From Symbiodinium natans (lineage: Eukaryota; Sar; Dinophyceae; Suessiales; Symbiodiniaceae), in assembly GCA_905221605.1 (NCBI GenBank), contig CAJNDS010000968.1:1-57500 (forward strand): a DNA stretch of 57,500 bases, written 5' to 3'. The notes under the pieces are model-generated. The model did no database searches and was not told where the DNA came from. It saw only the letters and a program-made list of their open reading frames with translations. The translations under genes were made by a program, and so were the position numbers. Positions 34,201-44,467 of this stretch are shown here, piece by piece. How positions within the stretch are numbered: position 1 is the stretch's first letter; each line of letters opens with the position of its first letter.

Positions 34201-37200
34201 TTTAAGGTTTCAAGTTTGGGAAGGGGGTTTGGGGGGGGGGATACGAAGTTGAGGGGCCTGGTGACGTTTTCGTCAGCAAAGCACCTAGATTCCCAACCAT
34301 GAACGCTAGAAGCCCTAGTTACTGCATAACTCCTACAACCCCTGTGTACGACCCTTGAAACCATCAATCTTTTAAACCCTAAATGCATAAGCTCGAAGCC
34401 CCATATTGGGCTGCCGCCTGGTGCGCCATCAAAAGGCCGTGCGCGCCAGACGCCGTTCTGCCTTCAGAGCATCTTACTACGGTTTAGGCTGTTTAGGTTG
34501 CAGGGGTTCAGAACTCAGGGGCTGAGCTTCCATTGTTAGGGGTCTATGGCTAGGGTGGGCAATTTGATCTACTTGAAGAAGTGAGTTGACATTGAAGGAA
34601 AAAACAATGATTGTACTTCGAACATCCCCACCCTCTCTTGGTAGAGATACTCTGGGGTTGGGCACTCCAGGGACGCTCTGGGGCTGGGCACTCCGGGGAC
34701 ACTCTGGAATTGGGCACTCCAGGTATTGGGCACTCCAGGGAGTCTGGAGCAGGGCACTCCAGCAAGACTCGGGTTGGGCTCTAGAGTTGGGCACTCCAGG
34801 GATGAGCGAGGAGTAGACCGGGCGAGGAGAAGAGTTCCGGGCGAGGAGAAGAGTTGAGTTTAACATCTAACAACCACACCGAGGGTGGGAAAAAAACAAA
34901 GAGCCACGGGTTAGATGGACAATGATAATGACATCCTGAACTGACAAGCTGAGCATGCGAGAATCCGAGGTTATTTCGTTTTGCAAGCTAACTCCAAAGG
35001 AGAGGTATAACTCGAACGACCGCAAAGTAAAACTTCGTTGCCTGATTTGTGCCCATAATCCTCTCTCCCGGAACCCCTCAACCCCAAACCCGAACCCCTA
35101 AGCGAAGGCGCAGGTCCAGGGCTGCCACTCGTTTTTCGTAGTGCGGAGTGGCACCGGCCTGTGGACAGGAAATTGACAACTTTCTATCTTACGGTCACAT
35201 CTTGACATTGCGTTGTTATCCTCTTAATGTCTGGTGTCTGATATGCTTCGCTCATGCACCATCATTATTATTACTATGATTCCAAGGGAAAGATATTCAT
35301 GGTGTTCCTTTCAGATCTAGTAATTCAAGGTAGTAAAGGATGTGCTTTATGGGGCCGCTATTAAGACAATAACTGAGCTCCCGCCCGAAGGAAAGACAAA
35401 GACAAGGGTTACGTTAATCTTATTACTAAAGGCATGAGCGAATGTACGAAATTGTCATATTGTGCTCACGCCTACACAATAATAATAGTAGTAATGCTGC
35501 GTGAAAGAACAAGAACAACAACAATATGAACGCAGCACATGCGCTACAATTAGGAAAGGCCTTCATGGTGAGTTTCTTATTTAAAAAAATAGAAGCTGGC
35601 AGGTGAGGCAGCAAAATACCGTCAAGTGGTCCCTTGTGCTACTTCGGAGGAATCGGAGGACGCCCCATAGCATCGCCATCCTTATGGTCCATGCCTGACA
35701 AGAAGGAAGGGCCCGCCAGAGAAACCTCACAAAAGGAGGCATTTGTTTTGAAATCTTGGACTTGCACTTCTTGGGTTTAGATCTCACTTCTGCGCTGTGC
35801 ATTTTTCACATTGAACTTGCTGCGTTTGTTTCAGTCTTGAAGCCGCACTTCTTGTGACAACTCTCATCTTGGATTATGATTGTGTGTGTGCGCGTTGACA
35901 GTCGGAATTTTCTAGCAAAAGGAAATTTGCACTTCTTTGGCAACTCTTATTTGTCTGTGCTGTGACAGTCGCATTTTACATCGAAAAGGATTTTGCCTTT
36001 CATTTGGCATTTCTCATCTTTGCGTTGTTGCTGTGTGCTATCACAATCGGACTTTATACCGCAAAAGGGTGCATGTTCAAGTCTTGGATTTGCACGCTTT
36101 TGGCAGTTCTTATTTCGCATTGCGGCTGCCGAATTTCTACGTCGAAAAGGCTGCATCTTCTCGAACCGCGCATTCACACTTCTTTTGGCAGTTCTCATTT
36201 TTGATTGTGGTTGTGTGCTTTGACGGTCGGACTTTACATCACAAGAGGAGTTGCTCAAATCTTGGATTTGCACATCTTTTGGCAGTTCTTATTTCGTATT
36301 GTGGCTGTGCTTGTTTGGCTTACGCTTTTGGGGTGTTTGGGTTTAAGGGTTTGGGGTGTAGGACTTGAGGGTTTGGGGTTTGGGGAGGCGGGAGAGGGAA
36401 GGGAGGCGGGAAAGGGAAGGGTTACCGTTGGAGAATGCGCAGAGCAACCACGTATGCGCTTGCCAGTGTTTTTATGGATTTTCATCATGGAACCCAAATA
36501 TACATGAACATGAATGTAAAGTGAACAAAATTCATTAAACAAAGTACTCGGCCAAACGCCTGAATGTCACGTAGGGTTCACATCATCATTAACGGTGTCA
36601 GTCTTGCTGTTGGTTAGCTTCACACAGGAACCCAAAACCCATGGCAAGTTGCCAAGGCACTCGCCTCCTCAATCAGTGCCTTCAGCGCGTCATTGACACC
36701 GCCTGCGGTCCCAGCCAAATGCTCCCAGTCGCCTCAGCTGTTGGACACAGGTTTTATGCTTTTTTCCCGAAGCTTATCTCACCAAAAGTCGGCTCCCTGG
36801 ACTGAAAGCTTCTAAACCAAAAGAAAGGACTTTCGGGGCACGGGCAAGACGGCAAAGGGTTTGGTTTTTGGGGGGGCCGGGGCCCTGAACCCTAAACCTT
36901 GTGTTTAGGACAGTATTTCTGGGATTCGGGATTCAGGAAATTCAGGGCTTTAGCCCTGTAGGGCTTCCGTGGTGTTTCGGGATGCTTGGGGCTTTAAGGG
37001 GTGGTGTTTGGGGGAGGCTAACTTCCACCCAGCCGCGCTGCCGCTCGGGCGTTGCAGAAAGCTGAGCTGGGGACACCTGCAGAATGGAGACGTGGCCATA
37101 AAGGGTGGGCACAACCTCCCCAGTTACCCTAAGCCCTATGCCTGGACCCTTGAACAGCCTCCCCCTAAACCCCCCCCCTCCGTACCCAAAGTACAGAAGG

Positions 37201-40194
37201 TTTCTTCGAAATCTTGCAAGACTATTTGGACTGGGAGGCCACGCACGCTGCTACCCTAGAAAAACCCTGCAAATACAGAATGTAGTCCCGATATACTCAA
37301 AATAATGAGACCATAACCCCTAAACCCTATACCTGTAAGAGCTGGCCCATAAAACCCGTTGTGATTTTCGGTTTGGGGTCCTACTAGAAATTAGGGGTTT
37401 CGGGTTTAGATCCCCTTAACAGCAGACCTGAAGCCCAAACCCTCGAGGAGGATCCTGCCTCATCATAAGGGAATCCTACTATTTGAGGATCGATATTAGG
37501 GGTACCTTATTTTCGTAACCCCCAAATAAGCCCAGAGGGTTGCACCTTGGCGCAGATGCCCTTGGCCAAGAGCAGCTCGGACACTTGAGTGCTCGCAGCA
37601 TCCGCAGGGTCAAGGGACAGATACCTGAGATGACAGAGTGTCATGTTTCCACCGAAGCCCGAAGCCCTACAGCCTAAACCCTAAACCCTAAACTGGGTCA
37701 GGCTACAAATGGCTTGGGACTTGGGAGGTGTACGTTCACCAAGACTGGAGCTTGGGGGTTGAAAGGCTAAACCCTAAACCCGAAACTCTAGGATCCTTCC
37801 CCGCACTCGCCCCGACTTAACACACTAGCTCAAATTTGCTAGCTGTCTCAACAAACTGAGAAGGCCGCGTGTATGGGGGAAATCTTGAACCCATGATTAC
37901 AAACGCATCTTGTGGCGTTCTCCGGGTAATGTAGCCTTCTCATAATTTTTTGCAAAATTGGGAGAAAATTCTCGATTGTGGGGGAGGGCTCCGCAGAAAC
38001 ACTAAACCCCTAAACCCTAAACCCTAAACCTTAGGTCTGGGGCCGTGCCGGAAAGCCTGAGCCCCCCTACTTCTAAAGACCCCAGAGCCCGGGAAACTCC
38101 CAGGAAGAAACGTTTTGGGGGTTTAGGGCTTAGGGTTTAGGGTTGAGCGTTGAGGGTTTCGGGTTCGACGAGCCACTGGGCCCCCATGTCCGCACGCACA
38201 GTGCTTCCATCGATATCCTGCCGGTTCGTGCTCATGCGACCACCTCCGCGAGGAGGACTTAAGCTTGACAGGTTATCTGTACACATATCTCTTACCTTGA
38301 ACCCAAAACCCTATAGGGTTTAGGGCTCAAGGTAAGAGATATGTCCCTAAACCCTAAACCCCAAACCCCAAACCCTCAACTTCTTCTCACAGGAAGAGTG
38401 CTCGAAGCCCTGCTATGCCGTGGGGGTTCGTCGGGTTCCGGGATTCAGGGGTTGCAAGCCTGGGAGATGATATGTTGGGTTTAGGGTTAGGGTTTAGGGT
38501 TTAGGGTTTAGGGTTTAGGGTTTAGGGTTTAGGGTTTAGGGTTTAGGGTTTAGGGTTTAGGGTTTAGGGCTTAGAATGGCCGGAGTTCTTGACACGCGAA
38601 GCCCATCAGTAGGCTCGCGGCAGGCTGATGTTTTAGAGGGTTGAGGCTCGAGGCAGTCTGGAATGTAGAGGTTTCAGGTTTCAACCCTAAACCCTAAACC
38701 CTAAACCCTAAACCCTAAACCCTAACCCTAAACCCTAAACCCTGAACTCCTGCAATCCGTAGCCGTAAAACATCGGAAAACCAGTCAGGGACTGAGGGGC
38801 GCCAAACGGAAGGACTTCCCAAACCCTAAGCCCAAAAACCCTTAGTTAAACCCCAAAACCCTAAATCACACCCTTGAACCCGAAGCCCTAAAGGAGAACC
38901 CGAAACCCTAAGTAAGCCCTTACAACCCACAACCCGCAACCCTAAACCCTTGCAGCCTTCAACCTCTGACACGTCGCAAAAGGGGAGCCCCTGCCTGGTC
39001 CCCGAGCCTTCTCCCAGACCTGCATCTTCGGGTTTAGGGTTTAGGGTTTCGGGTTTGGGGTTTAGGGTTTCAGGTTTGGGGTTTCGGGTTTAGGGTACTG
39101 GGTGTGGGGCGTAGGGCTTAGGGCCTGGGGGTTCAGGGTAGGATGGACGGAGGGTTTTAGGGCTTCTTGGGGATTTCCAAAGATTTGTTGAACAGCCCGC
39201 TTTGGAGAGCTGAAGGCGTTTGGAAGCAACCAGAGGAAAAAGAAATCCCCCCAAAGAGAGAACCCCTTGTTGGTTTTATGGGGTTGCTATAAGGGAACCC
39301 CAACCCCTACACCCTAAACCCTAAACCCTGGGAAGAAAGGTACTACCTAGTGGACCGAGCCCGCCAAAGGCTTAACATAGGGGCCTGAAAAAATTAGAAC
39401 AGAGTTTTTGGGGGCTTATGAACCCCAAACCCCAAACCCCAAACCCTAAACCCTAGGGGAACACTAGTAGTAATTATTCCGACCCCCATATTTCCCACCC
39501 GCCGGCGCGCCTCCAACTTGGCCTCCACGCCCAGCTGGCGCAGCCGCAGCGCAGCTGAAGACCTTGGGTAGGGTTTAGGGTTTAGGGTTCAGGGTTCAGG
39601 GTTTGGGGTTTAGGGTTTAGGGTTTGGGGTTTGGGGTTTAGGGTTTGGGGTTTAGGGTTTAGGGTTTGGGGTTTAGGGTTTGGGGTTTGGGGTTTGGGGT
39701 TTGGGCTTTAGGGTTTAGGGTTTCATGCAGGGACGTACGGGTTCATGGGTCCATGTGTTCGAGTTCGTCAAAGACCCCGTTTGACGCTGTGACGACCAAA
39801 TAGCCCCCAAACCCTATGTTCCCCAATCCTGCGCCCTAGGATTTTCTAGCACCTGTCGACAATCACCCAAAAATTCTGAACCTTAAGCCCATTCCTCTCG
39901 CCCTGAGGCTAAGAGCTGTATTTGGAGCCCTGTAGCGCACCGAGACTTGCACCTCGACGTGCCCCAAGCTGAAACCCTTTCGGGTTTTGGGAACGCGGGG
40001 CGAGGATTTACATTCAATACTGTTGGTCAACACTGTTGGTTCGAGAATGAACACTACCAGCCTTCCGAAAATTTGCAAAAAAATGGAAGACCTTAGAGGG
40101 CTACCTTAGGGGGCTTCGAGGTTTTGTAGGGCTTCTCTTAAGAAGCGCCCAGGAGCCCGGTAGCGCCCGCGCCCACGATGAGTACGCGGTGCAT
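31262..40194 (-). CDS. Renalase-like FAD/NAD(P)-dependent oxidoreductase, 17-exon gene model
   Basis: The exons (minus strand) are 40194-40149, 39554-39511, 39019-38995, 38243-38177, 37624-37532, 37454-37441, 37076-37023, 36732-36639, 36458-36426, 33789-33695, 33570-33530, 32562-32542, 32327-32213, 31974-31944, 31851-31784, 31607-31521 and 31455-31262. They total 1122 nt (373 residues plus TGA), and the phase agrees at all 16 junctions. The ATG has an in-frame TGA 18 nt upstream. Visible motifs are VLIVGAGATG (4-13, dinucleotide-binding loop), VWEKARGPGGRMST (31-44), VRADMGAQY (54-62), FDAVLLAVP (170-178), DHRWSFAFFL (214-223), QPRWRW (282-287) and DGFSMACGTT (311-320). Their order matches renalases, flavoproteins that oxidise isomeric forms of NAD(P)H; the human enzyme has 342 residues. 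Exons 6 (14 nt), 9, 12 (21 nt) and 14 are the least certain. The family call is by motif only. Confidence 0.85.
31901..32098. repeat. Telomere-like tracts around exon 14 of the renalase-like gene
   Basis: CCCTAAA (31901-31945) on the donor side and TTTAGGG (32039-32098) on the acceptor side of the 31-nt exon 31974-31944. Confidence 0.9.
32873..32911 (-). repeat. Telomere-like tract
   Basis: Five CCCTAAA units in intron 11. Confidence 0.95.
33215..33382 (+). repeat. Poly-C / (CCCCCCAC)n tract
   Basis: An almost pure C/A tract inside intron 11. Gly-rich and Pro-rich frames here are artefacts. Confidence 0.95.
34649..34803 (+). repeat. 26-bp minisatellite GGGCACTCCAGGG
   Basis: About six units of TCTGGGGTTGGGCACTCCAG with GGACAC spacers. 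It is followed by an 18-bp duplication GGGCGAGGAGAAGAGTT (34819-34856). Within intron 9. Confidence 0.9.
34870..35725. other. Intron 9 sequence without recognised features
   Basis: No telomere-like tract, foldback or supported exon was seen here. A short open piece near 35640-35720 (minus) did not fit the gene's phase. Confidence 0.4.
35735..36320 (+). repeat. Diverged tandem repeat of about 70-100 bp, six units
   Basis: Each unit has TTTTGGCAGTTCTTATTT, then TTGTGGCTGTGTGCT and CGGACTTTACATCGCAAAAGG, with TCTTGGATTTGCACTTCTT links. It lies in intron 9. Confidence 0.8.
37455..37531 (-). mobile_element. Intron 5 of the renalase-like gene, made of one F5 introner-like element
   Basis: This is a 77-nt GC-AG intron. 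Nearly all of it is the F5 sequence (AATAAGGTACCCCTAAT ... AAATAGTAGGATTCCCTTA on the minus strand), which recurs at 29752-29848 directly downstream of another exon. Intron and element therefore have almost the same ends. Confidence 0.65.
38283..38344. repeat. 62-bp near-perfect palindrome centred on a telomere-like junction
   Basis: Perfect 18-bp arms ACATATCTCTTACCTTGA / TCAAGGTAAGAGATATGT surround AAACCCTATAGGGTTT. 29 of 31 positions pair. It sits in intron 3. Confidence 0.95.
38476..38747. repeat. Inward-facing telomere-like pair
   Basis: About fourteen TTTAGGG units (38476-38573) and CCCTAAA units (38683-38747) are separated by 109 bp, in intron 3. Degenerate CCCTAAA continues to 38950. 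Confidence 0.95.
39031..39130 (+). repeat. Degenerate telomere-like tract
   Basis: TTTAGGG mixed with TTTCGGG and TTTGGGG, just upstream (minus strand) of exon 3 of the renalase-like gene. Confidence 0.85.
39376..39491 (-). mobile_element. F2 foldback element interrupted by telomere-like repeats
   Basis: The F2 ends CATAGGGGCC and TAGTAATTATTCCGACCCCC flank AACCCC/AAACCCT repeats (39420-39455), which replace the normal core. It lies in intron 2 of the renalase-like gene. Confidence 0.75.
39563..39724 (+). repeat. Mixed telomere-like tract rich in TTTGGGG
   Basis: TTTAGGG and TTTGGGG heptamers alternate, with runs of pure TTTGGGG. Intron 1. Confidence 0.95.
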
Positions 40195-41174
40195 GACGAG
40201 ACTTCGACCTCAGGCTGCGGCTGTGACCGGATGCCACAGCTTGTGAGGAAGCTTAATTGACACCTTGACAAAGAAGAAGTGTTAATGGGGCTTATGAGGA
40301 AACGTAACACCTTGAATAAGAAACAAGGGGAAGAAAGGAGTCGTCCTGTGGCTGCGAGCTTTTGCCCTCGTCTGCTGTTCAAGGTATTTCAAAAAGCTTG
40401 AGCCTGAACCAAGCCCGAAACCCTAAACCCCCGCTACCCTAACACCTTGCAACCCGAAAACCTTCAAACCCGAAACCCTAAAGTGCGGCAAAGGAACAGC
40501 CAGTCGCACGACCGGGATCGGGCCGCAGAGGTGTGACTTACGATGCTCCCAGTACGTCGACTTTCTCACACACACACACACATACAAGCCAGTCTTATCA
40601 ACATGGCAGGACTATTCTTCTACATTTTAGGGCTCCTCATGTGGAGCAACCGAAGAATTATCATGGATTTTTGAAGGGAACAAAGCCCATGACAAACAGG
40701 AATGCGGCTACTGCAGGGTAAGGGTTTGGGGCTCAGGGTTGTTGGGGTGTCCAACTGGTGCTGGCTCTTGAACTTTGGTGCCTCAGGGTGAATATCCTTA
40801 CCTTCCCCTTCTTTTCTGGATTGCAGGTTGAAAGGGCTTACTCAGCGGCTTCACAAACTCACTAGAAGAATACCGTCCTGGTCCTCATCATGATAACCGG
40901 CAAACTTTGAACATGATCTCCACAAGCTGCCTGCTTTGGAGTGTTTATTGGCCTGCCGAGGTTCATCAGTGGTTGTGAAAAATATCATGGCAACTGAAAT
41001 GTTGGGCGCTTATGCAGTTGAAGCCAATGGCTGCGGTACCCCCAAGGCTTGGTCCTTCGGCGGTGAACAAAACCCTAAACAGGGTATGCACGACGAGAGG
41101 CTCACACCCAAATGCAATGCCCTCCTGACAGCCTCAAGTGCCTACATCCCCCACCCCCCCGCCCCCAGCCCGGG

Positions 41175-41313
41175 AGATGTGGCTCATTGAATTGATGCGG
41201 GCTTGTCTTGTTTGGCCTTTCCTTAGGCCTTCGGGAAGCAAATAACAAAACAACATCATGGTGCGAGAGCCGATCCCTCCCGATGTCAAGAGGGTTGCGG
41301 GTTGGGTCCGCAT
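41175..41313 (-). CDS. Candidate exon, unidentified
   Basis: After gcttggcaag| one frame reads NADPTRNPLDIGRDRLSHHD then VVLLFASRRPKERPNKTSPH, up to a possible GC donor CCGG|GCTGGG. A second frame is also open. Confidence 0.4.
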
Positions 41314-41625
41314 TGCTTGCCAAGCCCCCCTAGGCCCTGAACTTTTAAACCCAAAAAAGAATTCCTCAACTTAACCCCCTTAAGCCCAATAAGCGTCAAT
41401 ATGACAATATCCACTCCCAACTGAAGAGGCCGTTTTAAAGCCGCTGAAACCCTAAACTACTAACCGAGATTCCAGAAAGATGAAAAACACAGCCACTCGA
41501 AACAAAGTTACTAAGCTCTAAGAAGTCTACCAACTCCTTATTTTGTGGAGTGTTACAGTGCAGGCAACGGGAGTCAAACAACCATTAGCCTTCCGCACAA
41601 AGCCTCAAACCTAAACCCTAGCAAC

Positions 41626-41695
41626 CCTAGCAACCCCAGCAACCCCAGCAACCCCAGCAACCCCAGCAACCCTAGCAACCCTAGCAACCCTAAAC
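41626..41695 (+). repeat. 9-bp tandem repeat AACCC(T/C)AGC
   Basis: Eight units. It reads GGGTTGCTA on minus and starts at a predicted splice donor, so it looks like a diverged telomere-like tract. Confidence 0.9.
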
Positions 41696-41767
41696 TCCGA
41701 AGCGCACTCGGCGCGCCTTTCTCGGCGTCCGCCTCCTTCTTCTTCTGCTTCTCCTTCTCCTTAACCC
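41696..41767 (-). CDS. Exon, Lys/Glu-rich, unidentified
   Basis: The acceptor is gaagtcccag|. The frame VKEKEKQKKKEADAEKGAPS then ALR looks like a charged coiled-coil or linker segment. The donor is CGGA|GTTTAGGG. Confidence 0.5.
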
Positions 41768-41858
41768 CTGGGACTTCATGACCTGCAGGCCGTCTTGGCT
41801 TCAGGATTATGCTGGGTTTAAGTGGTTGTATGATGAGTTCCAACACCCAGATGCTTCT

Positions 41859-43423
41859 TTATCTGAAGCGAATCGGGCTCTCAGCCCTCAACTGTTGCCT
41901 CGACAGCACAGCGCTGTCGTAGCGCCTAGCGGCCCCGCTTAGATCGCGTGCATTTTGGCTCCTGTTCGCGCTGTCTCCTGGGGCCAGTGGGCCCTCGCGC
42001 TGCTCTCCAAGGCCTGCGCACTTGCTTGTATTCCGGTCAACATCGCGCTCTCGCCTGCGCGCAGATGGTTTTAGTTCGGGCCCCAGGCCCGATTTTACTG
42101 TCACGACGCCTCGGCGGCACCCGCTTCGAAGGACATGTAAGCGAAGACAACTTCTGCCTCGGGAGAAGTCTTACGTGCTATTCGTGCTTCATCACTTTTC
42201 AGACTGAGTCTGACCCTAAACCCTAAACCCTAAACCCTAAACTAAACCCTAAACCCTACCACCCAAACGCTGGAGCCCAACAAATGCTTGTTCACTGGCC
42301 TGCGAAGCCGCAGAAGGCGCCGGAGGCGATGAAATCCACCGCCCCACCGTCGGGGGGCGCGCACGCCTGGCAATGAGGGGGGTTTAGGGTTTAGGGTTTA
42401 GGTTTGAGGCTTAGTGGTTTCGGGGGCTTATGGGGCTTTTTGTCGGGCTGAGGTGTTAGGGTTTCGCACAGCCCTGAGCCCTAATAAGAGCCCTAGGAAA
42501 GCCTATAAGCCCCAGAATCCTGAACCTTAAAGCCTTGAACCATTAAACCCTTAAGCCCCAACCCCCGTTTCATCAGTAGACCCCCAAACCCACACCCTAA
42601 ACCCTAAACCCTAAACCCTAAACCCTAAACCCTAAACCCTCGAATCCCTAAACCCTCGAATCCCTGGCCTGGAGCCGCTTCTCCACGTCCGGATCAAGGC
42701 CCAGCGGCAGCAAGATGTGGAGCCTGAGATACGGTTCCCATATGCTAACACAAATTCCCAACCCCCTCCCCCCCCCTCCCCCCCCGATTCCCTAGTTTAG
42801 GGTTTAGGGTTTAGGGTTTAGGGTTTAGGGTTTAGGGTTTAGGGTCTGGGGCTTTGGGTTCTATAGGGTTCTTAAACAAGCCTCCTTCCGGTAGGCCCCT
42901 ACATACTGATGAGTTTGCCCCTCAACTCCAAAACCGTATACCTCTTTTTAAGGGCATATGGTGGCATACGGGTTGCAGCCTCTAAGACAAGGCGGCTTGA
43001 CTGAAAATCTAATGGATGGCAAGAAACACGCGAGAAAACTACCGAATATGTTGGGTCTGACTTGGAATGGGCTGATGCCAAGCCCTAAGGTTCTGTTAGG
43101 CGTCCTGGCAAGAGGCTTGGCATTGAAGGCTTCAGGGCTATTCGTACGGGGCTTGGGGTCCTGGACTTAAGGATTCTTGTGTTTTGGGTGTTTCAGGGGG
43201 TTGAAAAGGCTTACGGGCTCGGAGGGCTTTGGGGTTCAGGGAGGTTTCGGGGCTTGGGGGAGTTTAGGGTTCTGCGGATATTGACTTCGATCGGAACCTT
43301 TAGCCCCCAGCAGATGCTGAGGGGAGAGTTTTCTCGATTCTCGATCTGCGCGCTTGCGAAAAGCCACTCCGTCATTTCAGCAGCAGTCGCGCAGTTTGCC
43401 AGCGATATGATCTTGCCAGCAGC
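41859..43423 (-). CDS. Unidentified gene, 3' part, five phase-consistent exons
   Basis: The exons are 43423-43298 (126 nt), 43000-42903 (98), 42723-42654 (70), 42366-42300 (67) and 42169-41859 (311, ending TAA). All four junction phases agree, giving 223 residues plus a stop. Exon 1 encodes AAGKIISLANCATAAEMTEW and more; exon 2 begins SSRLVLEAATRMPPY; exon 3 encodes LHILLPLGLDPDVEKRLQA; exon 5 is rich in Arg and Ser. Acceptors are taatttag, gattttcag, atctcag, tgccag and cgtaag. Donors are AAG|GTTCCG, TAT|GTAGGG, AGG|GTTTAGGG and GCAG|GCCAGT (GC). The third donor is the first base of a telomere-like tract. I recognise no family. The 5' end is missing and may continue into 43690-43925. The last exon is long and less certain. 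Confidence 0.6.
42205..42260 (-). repeat. Telomere-like tract
   Basis: CCCTAAA units in the intron before the 41859-42169 exon. Confidence 0.9.
42594..42653 (-). repeat. Telomere-like tract at a splice donor
   Basis: CCCTAAA units directly adjoining exon 42654-42723. One exon-end segment (CCCTCGAATCC) is duplicated. Confidence 0.95.
42795..42848 (+). repeat. Telomere-like tract upstream of an acceptor
   Basis: Seven TTTAGGG units, about 70 bp upstream (minus) of exon 42723. Confidence 0.95.
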
Positions 43424-43689
43424 CTAAATTAAAACCCTTCAACATGCCTCGGCTATGGATCTGGTTGCTTCCTCCTCCACAAGTGGCATGAGAAAGAAAG
43501 AAAGGGCTTCGGGTTTCGGGTGTAGGGTTTAAGGGGAAGTGGTCAGTGAGAAAGAACCGGACGGGGACTTCATGAAGACTCGAGCCGTAGCCAAGGTTGA
43601 AGAAGTGCTTATCAAGGGCTCAGGGCTCTAAGGCTACGGCATTCATCGAAACGAGTATGCTTGGCAGTGATCAATTTGGTCCTACTCAC

Positions 43690-43757
43690 ACTCCTGTAGT
43701 ACGTGTGTCGGGAAGGCTCAGGGTCCCGGACTTGTGTTCCTCCGCAAGCTTCTCGGG
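43690..43757 (-). CDS. Candidate internal exon, unidentified
   Basis: It is bounded by gtaacccgaag| and |GTGAGTAGG. One frame reads PEKLAEEHKSGTLSLPDTR, ending two bases before the consensus GTGAGT donor. A second frame stays open for 48 codons past the donor, so the frame is not settled. It lies 267 nt upstream of the exon at 43423 and may belong to the same gene. Confidence 0.4.
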
Positions 43758-43776
43758 CTTCGGGTTACCCATATTT

Positions 43777-43834
43777 ACCCTAAACCCTAAACCCTAAACC
43801 CTAAACCCTAAACCCTAAACCCTAAACCCTAAAC
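43777..43834 (-). repeat. Telomere-like tract at a splice donor
   Basis: Eight CCCTAAA units abutting exon 43835-43925. Confidence 0.95.
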
Positions 43835-43925
43835 CCCAGGTGGCCCTCCCCCAAAGACCCCACCCTCTGCGGCCCCCCAACTGGCCGACGTTGTTCTTGC
43901 CGACGATGACGTCTAGGGTGACAGC
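43835..43925 (-). CDS. Candidate internal exon, unidentified
   Basis: The acceptor is ttcagctaag|. The open frame begins AVTLDVIVGKNNVGQLGG and ends ATW. The donor G|GTTTAGGG opens directly into the telomere-like tract at 43777-43834. It is the clearest example of a donor formed by the repeat. Confidence 0.5.
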
Positions 43926-44467
43926 CTTAGCTGAAGGGCCCATAAGGGGGTTGCCCAACTTTGCGGTACCCTTTTTGGGGTTCCGGCACAAAGGGGATAA
44001 AGTCATTAGCGCCCCAATGTTGGGAAAGCCATAAAACCCTGTGAGCCCGCAACCTTACCTAAGCCTGGTTCGTGGGGCCGGGGAGGGGGGGGCAGCTTGG
44101 CTTGGCACATCCCTAACCCTGCTGACCTGCTTCGGAAACCCTAAGTCCTAAGCTCTAAGCCCCGAAAACGGAAACTCCAAGCCCCGAAAGCAGTTGCAGT
44201 GAATCGCCCACAAGAAGCTCCGGAAAATGAGTCAAATCCTTAACTCCCTAAACCCGCAGTCCTCGAAACCCTGAGAAGAGACTCTTTGCGGGCTGGGGTT
44301 AGGGTATACCAGGATCTCTCTAGGATTTTAGGTTTAAGGCTTAGTGGAAGCCGTTGTTGCGGTCCATTACCACGATGATAATCTGAATTAACACTTGATT
44401 TCCAGGATTCCGCAAATCAGAAGAGGCTGATGCTAAGTCTCAAGAACAGACCCTGAACAATAAACCC

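Noticed and set aside
40533-41190. Plus-strand gene with intron 40719-40825 (GTAAGG ... ATTGCAG)
   Set aside because: The splice signals are good, but the flanking frames are short and stop soon after joining, and the minus strand carries the neighbouring genes. Kept only as a possibility.
41949-41963. CATTTTGGCTC, an 11-nt match to the dinoflagellate spliced-leader core
   Set aside because: It lacks the flanking bases (GTAGC before, AAG after), and in plus orientation it sits within a predicted minus-strand exon. Probably chance.
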